A stretch of DNA of 27,050 bases from Pseudonocardiaceae bacterium. Lineage in GTDB: Bacteria; Actinomycetota; Actinomycetes; Mycobacteriales; Pseudonocardiaceae. The notes beneath the pieces were generated by a model that saw nothing but the letters and a program-made list of their open reading frames with translations, was not told where the DNA came from and did not search any database. The position numbers and the translations under genes were made by a program. Location of the stretch: positions 1 to 27,050 of the forward strand of contig JAICSB010000006.1 in assembly GCA_025937115.1 (NCBI GenBank), given 5' to 3'. How positions within the stretch are numbered: position 1 is the stretch's first letter; each line of letters opens with the position of its first letter. Below, in pieces: positions 8,345 to 14,991 of this stretch.

Positions 8345-9400
8345 TCAGTGCGTGGGTTCGAAGGTCAGCAGTGCGGAGTGGCCGCCAGGTCCGTGTGGGA
8401 CGGGGTAGTAGCTGCGGCCGGTGGTGGGGTCGATGGCCACGACGTGAGCGTTGTCGGCGAGGTGGGTCCGGTCGCTCACGGTCAGCAGACGGTCGTGCTG
8501 GTCAAGGATGGTGAGCCAGCCGCTTTCCGCGGCGACGTAGAGGCGATGCGCGGCGGGGTCGTAGGCCAGGACATCGGGATCCTGGCCCACGGGGTACTGG
8601 CCCGTGACTCGCCAAGTCCTCAGGTCCAGGATGAGCACAGTGGCGTTGCTATCGCAGGCGATGAAGGCCAGCCGGTCGGCGGCATCCAGGGCCAGGCCGT
8701 GGTCATGGTCACAGCCGGGCAGCGGGACCTGGCGGAGCACGACCAGGGTGGTCGGGTCGATGACGGCCAGGGTGTTGCGGCTTTGGACATCGACCAGGAT
8801 TTGCTTGGCGATCGGGTCGTAGGCGACGTTGCCGGCCTCGCCGCCAACAGCGACGGTGCCGCGGGGTGCGCCGGTGGAGGCGTTGATGACACTTTCCGAT
8901 CCACCGGTTTCGTTGCTGGTCCACATGGTGTCGTGGTCGGGGTCATAGGCCAGGCCATCGGGATAGTCACCGGTCGGGGTACGAGCCAGAACGGCTCCGG
9001 TGTCTTCATCCAGGCTGGCCATGGTGTTGGCGGCGGTAGCGGTGGCGTAGACCCGGTGGTGCTGTGGGACGACCAGGACGCCGTGCACCCCGGGTAGGTC
9101 GCCGATGGTGCGTACCACCCGGTTGGCACGCAGGTCGACTTCGACGACTTCGCTAGCGCCCAGGTGGGCGATGAAGAGCAGTCCGCGGCTGGAATCGAGG
9201 CTGGCATAGTCGAAACGCGAGGCATCGCCGGGCAGCGGCAGCTGGCCGACAAAATGTAGCGCCCTAGGGGTTGAGGCCGGCGCGGTTGAGGCGGTGCTGG
9301 CGGGCGTCGTCGGGTTGCTACAGCTCAGGAGTAGGGCCGCCAGACCGGCAGCCAGGATCCCGGCGCGGTGAGGCCGCGAGTCCAACCTGGCCTGTGTCAT
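8345..9400 (-). CDS. Lipoprotein with YVTN-type beta-propeller
   Basis: 351 residues. The signal peptide ends in a lipobox LLLSC (Cys27), then a Ser/Thr/Pro linker and about seven repeats of the form 'D-xx-T-G-V/A-x-R-x-V-x-V-G-x-x-P-D-G-L-A-Y-D-P' (for example DYPDGLAYDPDHDTMW and QDPDVLAYDPAAHRLYVA), which is the 40-residue blade unit of YVTN/surface-layer propellers. It should sit on the outer face of the membrane as a binding or scaffold protein; these propellers have no single enzymatic role. The ATG has GGAGG five bases upstream. It is divergent from the cupredoxin gene, with 119 bp shared. Confidence 0.88.
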   Translation of the reverse strand: MTQARLDSRPHRAGILAAGLAALLLSCSNPTTPASTASTAPASTPRALHFVGQLPLPGDASRFDYASLDSSRGLLFIAHLGASEVVEVDLRANRVVRTIGDLPGVHGVLVVPQHHRVYATATAANTMASLDEDTGAVLARTPTGDYPDGLAYDPDHDTMWTSNETGGSESVINASTGAPRGTVAVGGEAGNVAYDPIAKQILVDVQSRNTLAVIDPTTLVVLRQVPLPGCDHDHGLALDAADRLAFIACDSNATVLILDLRTWRVTGQYPVGQDPDVLAYDPAAHRLYVAAESGWLTILDQHDRLLTVSDRTHLADNAHVVAIDPTTGRSYYPVPHGPGGHSALLTFEPTH

Positions 9401-9519
9401 CAGACCTCCGCCTTATCAGATCAGATCTTGACACCCGATCACCCGATTGACCATTCCATACACCACTCCAAGGTGGTAAAGCTGAAGCGAGCGTGGCACG
9501 TGCCCGGGGAGGGGTGGAT
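9401..9519. promoter_or_regulatory. Divergent promoter region between propeller lipoprotein and cupredoxin
   Basis: The 119-bp gap must hold both promoters. Visible pieces: a TTGACA hexamer (9428-9433) reading right without a convincing -10, a repeated GATC-rich block (ATCAGATCAGATC), and a perfect 10-bp palindrome GGCACGTGCC at 9495-9504 immediately before the cupredoxin ribosome binding site (GGGGAGGGG), where a repressor could block initiation. These are motif observations only. Confidence 0.35.
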
Positions 9520-10167
9520 ATGCGCTCGCATCCCGAATCCGAGGGGAACAGACCGGTGTCGCGGCGGGCCCTGCTCTCCACTGGCGCGGTCGCAGCCGCA
9601 GGCCTGGCGGCGACGGGGGCCGCGGGTTGCGGGGTCACCGAACCCAGGTCTGCGACCGCGGGAGGCACGGTTGACAAGCCCCACCCGACACCGCGTGAGT
9701 TCGTGCTCGTGATCTGGGGCATGAAGCCCTATCCGGTACCGCAGGGTGAGACGGCCCCGGCCATCACCTCCGACGAGAAGTGGCAGCACATGCCTATCGG
9801 CCCTGAGGGCGCCATCATGGCCTCAGTTCACCACTTCGTGCCACACACGTTCACGGTGAACAAGGGGGACACCGTGAAACTCACGGTGATGAACCTGGGC
9901 CTGCATTACCATGGTTTCGCTATTCCCGACTACGACATTGATTTCTTGACGGGCGGCCACAACATCGTTGGTGAGCGAGGCCCCAATTCGGGTCCGATCG
10001 CAGGAACCGTGACCGGCGGCCCTCAGGCCCGCACCGTCACCTTCGTTGCCGACCGAGTGGGAATCGCCGATTTCATGTGCAATCTTCCGTACGATAAAGA
10101 GCGTCAGTACTGCAATCCACTCCACCCAATGATCCATGGACAGCTGCTCGTGCTCGGCACCTACTGA
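9520..10167 (+). CDS. Tat-exported cupredoxin-domain protein
   Basis: 215 residues. The N-terminus has a twin-arginine motif (SRRALLS, residues 14-20), a hydrophobic stretch and AAGC (Cys37), a possible lipid attachment site, so it is probably exported folded. A single cupredoxin domain follows: HHFVPHTFTVNKGDTV (first sheet), LGLHYHGFAIPDYDID (His ligand region) and a C-terminal block MCNLPYDKERQYCNPLHPM in which C-x3-H-x-M resembles a copper loop, with an additional cysteine 11 residues earlier. Such proteins carry electrons or bind copper at the cell surface. The pair of cysteines recalls the CuA loop of cytochrome oxidase subunit II, but the spacing is different. The ATG at 9520 has GGGGAGGGG close upstream and is preferred over an in-frame start at 9493. 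Confidence 0.82.
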   Translation: MRSHPESEGNRPVSRRALLSTGAVAAAGLAATGAAGCGVTEPRSATAGGTVDKPHPTPREFVLVIWGMKPYPVPQGETAPAITSDEKWQHMPIGPEGAIMASVHHFVPHTFTVNKGDTVKLTVMNLGLHYHGFAIPDYDIDFLTGGHNIVGERGPNSGPIAGTVTGGPQARTVTFVADRVGIADFMCNLPYDKERQYCNPLHPMIHGQLLVLGTY

Positions 10168-10285
10168 ACAGATCGCAAATGGTTAGACTTCTGCGTTATT
10201 TGTGATTTACTGTCGTCCTGCTTGATAACGATGACCGGAAGTTGGATTAGCAGACCTGTGCAGACCATTCAGGCGCTCCTGGAAC

Positions 10286-11067
10286 TCACTGCGGAGCGTT
10301 GCGCATCGCGGCTGCGGATTTGAGAGCGAGCGCGACGATGGTCAGTGTTGGTTGTACCGTGAGGGGTCCGGTCGAAGCGGCCGTTGGCCTGGTCGGTGCC
10401 CATGGCGTTGAACCAGAAGATGTTGGCGATCTTTCGTCTTCGGTGCCGTGGGCCAGCTCTGGGGCGAGATCCCGGATGTTGGGGGTCTTACCCCGGAGCC
10501 AGCCACCGATGAGGGCTTGCAGTAGCGGTTCGCGGTCCAGCGCGTTGCCCAGCACCTGCAACCCGGCGGCGGTGACGGAGGCGAACATCGTGGGGATACC
10601 GCTGTCCTCGACGGTCATGTGGAGCTTGCCGTCGGCGAACATGACGTGGGAGGTGTTCGTCGGCCCCCGGGTCGGGAAGATCGGGAACAGGTCGTTTTGT
10701 CCCGGCTCGGTGGGGAGCACGGCGAACCCGGAGAAGTCGCCGTTGGAGGAGAACCGGGTTCCGAGGTGTCGCTGAGGGACAGGCCGTGCCGCTGGGAGCG
10801 CAACAGCAGCTCGGTGCTGCCCAGCGTGCCCGCGGCGACAACCACGACGGGCGCGGTGACGGCCTGGGCGGGCAACTCGGCGCGGTCGTCCCAGCTGTGG
10901 GTGGCTCGCAGATCTCGGTAAAAGATCTCATAGCCGCCGTCGTCTAGCGGGTGGATCGCGTCGACCTCGGTCAAGCTTCGCAGCGTCACGTCGGGTCTGG
11001 GTCCGGGGCCTGGTGGGTCCAGCAGCGCGTTGATGATGGTCTTGTTGAGTGGGTGGCGGGGATGCAC
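10286..11067 (-). pseudogene. Decayed GMC oxidoreductase (cholesterol-oxidase type)
   Basis: The remaining piece starts inside the protein (LNKTIINALLDPPG, then DDGGYEIFYRD and VVVVAAGTLGSTELLLR, the second FAD/substrate-domain block of cholesterol-oxidase-like flavoenzymes). The N-terminal GxGxxG FAD-binding third is missing, cut off exactly where the kinase gene ends. A frameshift near 10765 moves into RFSSNGDFSGFAVLPTEPG and SHVMFADGKLHMTVEDSG. Another near 10435 moves into ANIFWFNAMGTDQANGRFD. A final jump leads into a typical C-terminal end (PTLTIVALALKSAAAMR), skipping the histidine block. At least two frameshifts and two deletions make it nonfunctional. An intact distant relative lies at 14992-17448. 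Confidence 0.82.
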
Positions 11068-11069
11068 TC

Positions 11070-12545
11070 TCAGGTGGCTTGGTCATCGAGCCGCACCTCT
11101 GCTGGGCCGACGGGTGACCGCTGACCGGCACCGGGGTTGGGCGGAGCGGGCCCAAGAGGCGCCTGTTGTTGCGGGCGCCTCTGGTCGGCGTGGACGGTGG
11201 CCTCGGTGGGGCGGTTTGGGTCGGTGGGCAGGGTGAGGGTGACTTCGGCGCCGCCGGCGGGGTGGTTGGTGGCGTGGGCGCTGCCGCCGTGGCGGCGGGC
11301 GATCGCGGCGACGATGGCGAGGCCAAGCAGGGGGCCGCAGACGGTGCGGGCGGTGTCCGGGCGGCTGAAACGCTCGAATGCGCGGGGCAGGAACTCGGGG
11401 GGAAACCCTGGTCCACGGTCGCGGACAGCGACCACGACGTGGTCGCCGAGGCTGGCGGCGCTGATGGTGATCACGCCGGCGCCGTGGCGCAGCGCGTTGT
11501 CAACCAGGTTGTCCACCGCCCGAGCCAGCTGCCGGCCATCGACGGGGGCGGTGAGGTGGTCTTCGCAGTGCACCTGGATGGATCTGGCGGCGGCCACACC
11601 GTGATAGCGCCGGGCGACGGTCTGCAGCAGCGGACCCAACGGGGTCGCCTCGATGACGACGGCTTGGCTGCGGTCGGTGCTGGCCAGCAGCAGGAGGTCT
11701 TCGGCCAAGGTGACCAACCGGTTGGTTTCCTCCAGAGCCGACCGCAGCGCGGTGTCGGTTTCGCCGGCGGTCCGGGGACCACTCAGCGCGAGCTCTAGTT
11801 CGGTCTTGAGCAGGCTCAACGGGGTACGCAGCTCGTGGCTGGCATCAGCGGTGAAGTCCCGTTCATGGGTCAACGCGGTCTGCAGCCTGTCGAGCATGTC
11901 TTTGAGAGTGGCGCCGAGCCGGGCGATCTCGTCCCGGGAGGGGGGCACCGGCAGCCGATCGGTGGGTGTTTCGGCGGTGATCGCGGCGGCGCGGGCCCGC
12001 ATCCGCTCCACCGGACGCAGCGCGCCCCCGGTCAGTAGGTAGGCGCCGCCGGCGGCGGCGAGCAGCACCAATGGCAGCGCGAGTGCAAGCTCCGAGCGCA
12101 GATCACCCAGGGCGTTATCGCGCCCGGCGAGGCTGGCGGCCACCACCACCACATCAGCGCGGTTGGTGCTGACCATCGCGAGCACCCGGGCGCGTCCAGG
12201 CAACCCATCGAGGTGATCGCGGTCCACGCGCAGCGGTTGGCTGCGGGTCGCGGACAGCGCGGCCGGGTCCAGAACCGGACGGGTCCCCGCCCCAGGGGAA
12301 CCGGCCAGTACCTGCCCCGTCGGGGTGATGACCTGCTCAAGGGTGTCGCGATCGCTGGGCAGCAGACCACTGTGGGGTGGGCTGGTCGCCAGGTCGTGGA
12401 CGCGAGCCTCCAAGCCCTGGTCGAGGGCTTCGTCCAGGGCGGCGGCGAAGTGTATGACCGAGCCGATGCCGACCCCGGCGAGCACAGCCGCCATCAGCGT
12501 GGTGAACACCGCAGTCAGGCGCAGTCGGACCGGCAGCTGCCGCAT
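11070..12545 (-). CDS. Sensor histidine kinase
   Basis: 491 residues. Two transmembrane helices (about 10-32 and 153-174) frame an extracytoplasmic sensor of about 120 residues; HAMP (ALRPVERMRARAAAIT), DHp with phospho-accepting His237 in ASHELRTPLSLL, and an ATPase domain with N box (VDNLVDNALRHG) and G1 box (VRDRGPGF) follow. The G2 region reads CGPLLGLAIV where GxGLGLAIV is usual, so one glycine is replaced; activity may be reduced. The ATG overlaps the regulator's TGA by one base (TGATG), showing translational coupling. The C-terminal tail of about 45 residues is Pro/Gln-rich and ends three bases from the decayed GMC gene. It pairs with the adjacent response regulator; the stimulus is unknown. 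Confidence 0.93.
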   Translation of the reverse strand: MRQLPVRLRLTAVFTTLMAAVLAGVGIGSVIHFAAALDEALDQGLEARVHDLATSPPHSGLLPSDRDTLEQVITPTGQVLAGSPGAGTRPVLDPAALSATRSQPLRVDRDHLDGLPGRARVLAMVSTNRADVVVVAASLAGRDNALGDLRSELALALPLVLLAAAGGAYLLTGGALRPVERMRARAAAITAETPTDRLPVPPSRDEIARLGATLKDMLDRLQTALTHERDFTADASHELRTPLSLLKTELELALSGPRTAGETDTALRSALEETNRLVTLAEDLLLLASTDRSQAVVIEATPLGPLLQTVARRYHGVAAARSIQVHCEDHLTAPVDGRQLARAVDNLVDNALRHGAGVITISAASLGDHVVVAVRDRGPGFPPEFLPRAFERFSRPDTARTVCGPLLGLAIVAAIARRHGGSAHATNHPAGGAEVTLTLPTDPNRPTEATVHADQRRPQQQAPLGPAPPNPGAGQRSPVGPAEVRLDDQAT

Positions 12546-13264
12546 CAGGCCTCCCGGACGGCCGCGGCACGCCGGTCCGCCTCGGGTCTGCCGCCGTCGC
12601 GGCGAAGCCGGTAACCCGCACCGCGCACCGTCTCCACCGACGCCACCCGGAACGGCCGGTCGATCTTGTCTCGCAGTGACCGGATGTGCACATCGACAAC
12701 GTTGGAACGGTGGTGGTAGGCGAAATCCCAGCAGTGCGCGAGCAGAGCTTCCCGGCTAAGCACCGTGCCAAGGTGGCGCAACAGCACCTCCAACAGCGCG
12801 AATTCCTTCGCCGTCAAGGTGATCTCGCTTTGGCCACGTCGGACGTGCCGGGTCGCCGGTTCTAAGACGAGGTCACCAGCGACTAGCACAGTGGGCCGCT
12901 CGATGGCGCCGCGACGAGTCAAAGCGCGCAACCGAGCCCCGAGCTCAGCCAAGCTGAACGGCTTGGTCAGATAGTCATCCGCGCCACCGTCGAGGCCCCG
13001 GACGCGGTCGGCGACCCCGTCGCGGGCGGTCAGCAGCAGCACCGGAGTCCACACCCCGGACCGCCGCAGACGCTCGCACACCTCCAGGCCCGAAACTCCC
13101 GGCAACATCACGTCGAGCACGATCACGTCATAGTCGGCGCTTCCCGCGTGAGCCAGCGCGCTGTCCCCGTCACCGGCATTGTCGACGGCGTAGCCCTGCT
13201 CGATCAGCGCGCGGCGCAGCAACCCGGCCATCTTCGGCTCGTCTTCCACCACCAGCGCCCTCAT
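12545..13264 (-). CDS. OmpR/PhoB-family response regulator
   Basis: 239 residues from an ATG preceded by GAGAGGG. The receiver domain has acidic pocket EDE (7-9), phospho-acceptor Asp51 in VIVLDVMLPG, Thr79 and Lys101 (LTKPF). The C-terminal winged helix matches the OmpR class (LTAKEFALLEVLLRH, then NVVDVHIRSLRDKI and VRGAGYRL). It is a DNA-binding transcription regulator phosphorylated by the downstream kinase. An in-frame upstream start at 13342 would add 26 residues without domain character. It is divergent from the DUF1259 gene; the shared intergenic region carries phased direct repeats of the sort this class binds, suggesting autoregulation and control of the rightward operon. Confidence 0.94.
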   Translation of the reverse strand: MRALVVEDEPKMAGLLRRALIEQGYAVDNAGDGDSALAHAGSADYDVIVLDVMLPGVSGLEVCERLRRSGVWTPVLLLTARDGVADRVRGLDGGADDYLTKPFSLAELGARLRALTRRGAIERPTVLVAGDLVLEPATRHVRRGQSEITLTAKEFALLEVLLRHLGTVLSREALLAHCWDFAYHHRSNVVDVHIRSLRDKIDRPFRVASVETVRGAGYRLRRDGGRPEADRRAAAVREA

Positions 13265-13318
13265 CCCGACCCTCTCTTCTCCACGGTGGGCGTCAACCGG
13301 CCCAGCGTGGCCGCCGTC

Positions 13319-13373
13319 GATGAAGACCACATGAAGTGTCACCCGATACGGCCGCCTTCATCGCGGCTTCATC
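13319..13373. promoter_or_regulatory. Two divergent 11-bp-phased CTTCAT direct-repeat pairs (putative regulator site)
   Basis: On the plus strand CTTCATC occurs at 13356-13362 and again at 13367-13373, start-to-start 11 bp. On the minus strand CTTCAT(G/C) occurs at 13336-13330 and 13325-13319, again 11 bp apart. The pairs face opposite directions around a 19-bp centre and lie between the divergent regulator and DUF1259 genes. OmpR-family regulators bind tandem half-sites 11 bp apart, so this is the obvious candidate operator. The assignment to this regulator is inference. Confidence 0.55.
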
Positions 13374-13432
13374 CTCACCCCGTAGACCTTGCTGGGTCAC
13401 GACGATTCACGGCAGCGGGGAGACAGGCAGCG

Positions 13433-14437
13433 ATGACCACCCATACAGCGACCACCGGACATCGATACGGCCACCGGATCGCGTACCTGAGCACGGTGCT
13501 GGTCGGGCTGGTCGTGCTCACGGGCTGCACTACTACCCCGCCGCCCACCGGCTCCACCGCTGGCAGGGTGGCGGCGAGTCCGCAGGCGGCCCAGCACGAC
13601 TGGAGCCCAATAAGCGCCGCCTTGCACAAGACCGGCAGCGCCCAGCCCGGCGGGGTCTACCGGGTGAACTTCCCCCGCACCGACCTGTCGGTGACCTCCG
13701 ACGGGGTACTCATTCGGCCAGCGCTGTCGCTGGGCAGCTACTTCACCTTCTCCCCGCTGCCCACCAACCCGACCACCGCCACCGGCGGCCAGCAGGTGAT
13801 GGCCATGGGTGACCTGGTCCTCACCGAACCGGAAACCCAACCGGTCCTCGCTCGCCTCGCCCAAGGCGGCCTGACCATTACCGCCATCCACAAACATCTG
13901 CGCAACGAAACCCCCCGACTGTGGTGGGTCCACGTGCACGGCATGGGTAATCAGGACCAGCTGGCAGCAGCGCTGCGCTCCGCGCTGGACCTGACCGCCA
14001 CCCCCGCCACGGCACCAGCCAGCTCTACAGCCCCGCTCGATCTCGACACCGCAGCGCTGGACACGATCATGGGCCGCACCGGCACTGTCGACGGCGGGGT
14101 CTACAAATACACCCTCACCCGCGCCGAACCCATCACCGAGAACTCCCTGACCCTGCCCGCCGCGATGGGCGTTACCACCTCTATCGGCTTCCAACCCACC
14201 GGCGCCGGCAAGGCCGCCATCAACGGCGACATCGCGATGACCGCCAACGAGGTGCCCGCCGTCCTGGCCACCCTTCGCCAAGCCGACATCGACGTCGTCT
14301 CACTCCACAACCACAGCCTCGACGAAACCCCCAGACTGTTCTACCTGCACTTCTGGGCCAACGCCGATGCCCCCACCCTCGCCCGAGGCCTCCGCAATGC
14401 CCTCGACCGCACCCACAGCGCCCCACCCACTCGCTGA
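13433..14437 (+). CDS. DUF1259 lipoprotein (LppY/LpqO family)
   Basis: 334 residues with a lipoprotein signal (VVLTGC, Cys32) and two tandem DUF1259 halves. Each has a 'GVY' strand, a long middle and a matching C-terminal signature: HKHLRNETPRLWWVHVHG in the first, HNHSLDETPRLFYLHFW in the second. The mycobacterial relatives LppY and LpqO are surface lipoproteins of unknown function; the repeated histidines could bind metal. The ATG is preceded by a purine-rich GGGGAGACAGG. The frame is open 285 bases upstream, but that part overlaps the regulator gene and has no protein character. It is the first gene of the run that leads to the GMC, GT4 and GH15 genes. Confidence 0.88.
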   Translation: MTTHTATTGHRYGHRIAYLSTVLVGLVVLTGCTTTPPPTGSTAGRVAASPQAAQHDWSPISAALHKTGSAQPGGVYRVNFPRTDLSVTSDGVLIRPALSLGSYFTFSPLPTNPTTATGGQQVMAMGDLVLTEPETQPVLARLAQGGLTITAIHKHLRNETPRLWWVHVHGMGNQDQLAAALRSALDLTATPATAPASSTAPLDLDTAALDTIMGRTGTVDGGVYKYTLTRAEPITENSLTLPAAMGVTTSIGFQPTGAGKAAINGDIAMTANEVPAVLATLRQADIDVVSLHNHSLDETPRLFYLHFWANADAPTLARGLRNALDRTHSAPPTR

Positions 14438-14523
14438 GACCCTCACGTGGCCAAGGACCAGCATCTACAGCTGAAGCGAGCAGCGCACCGGCCTGGCAGC
14501 TCGAATGGAACGGAAGACCGTTG

Positions 14524-14871
14524 ATGATCTTCAGTACCGTGCACATTGCGCTCACCGCGGCGATCAGTGGGCTGCTCGCGTTCGCCGCCGGGCTCTGGCG
14601 ACTACCCCGCAGCGCCTGGCCCGACGCCCTCGCGGTCGCCCTGCTCACCGGGTTGGCAGTGTTGCTGTGGCGGCTCTCGGCGAACATGCCCGCGCTCAAC
14701 GATGACGGGCTACCCGGCTTCTCCGCCAACGACTGGGCCGCCCCTGTCCTTACTTACGTGTTTCTGTCCGGCTATGCCGACCTGCGCATCCCGGCGGATC
14801 CGGTTCGCTACCGCCAGACCCAGGCGCTGGCGACCCTGGCCGCCCTCGCCGTCAACGTCATCACCATCTGA
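14524..14871 (+). CDS. Small multi-pass membrane protein
   Basis: 115 residues, largely hydrophobic, with about four predicted helices (TVHIALTAAISGLLAFAAG; ALAVALLTGLAVLLW; APVLTYVFLSGY; TLAALAVNVITI) and a charged loop containing SANMPALNDDGLPGFSANDW. I do not recognise a family. It sits 86 bp after the DUF1259 stop and 120 bp before the GMC fusion on the same strand, so it may be an assembly or anchoring partner in the same operon. The ATG at 14524 is preceded by GGAACGGAAG; an adjacent in-frame TTG is an alternative. Confidence 0.65.
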   Translation: MIFSTVHIALTAAISGLLAFAAGLWRLPRSAWPDALAVALLTGLAVLLWRLSANMPALNDDGLPGFSANDWAAPVLTYVFLSGYADLRIPADPVRYRQTQALATLAALAVNVITI

Positions 14872-14991
14872 CGCGCCCACACTGGGTTGACCACCCTCGA
14901 TTCGTATCACGACGCGGGATCGGCGTCTCTATTACAACAGCGAAGGCCAGCGGGGGCCAGCCGTCCCGTCAGCGGACGAGAAGAGATGATC

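Noticed and set aside
8348..9097. 249-codon plus-strand frame, Gly/Val-rich
   Set aside because: Antisense shadow of the beta-propeller lipoprotein, created by repeated GGx codons.
13397..14281. 294-codon minus-strand frame
   Set aside because: Antisense of the DUF1259 lipoprotein, with Gly-rich composition and no motif.
9480..14481. Shared 13-mer AGCTGAAGCGAGC at 9480-9492 and 14469-14481, upstream of two genes
   Set aside because: In a 27-kb GC-rich window a few exact 13-mer pairs are expected by chance; the flanks do not match.
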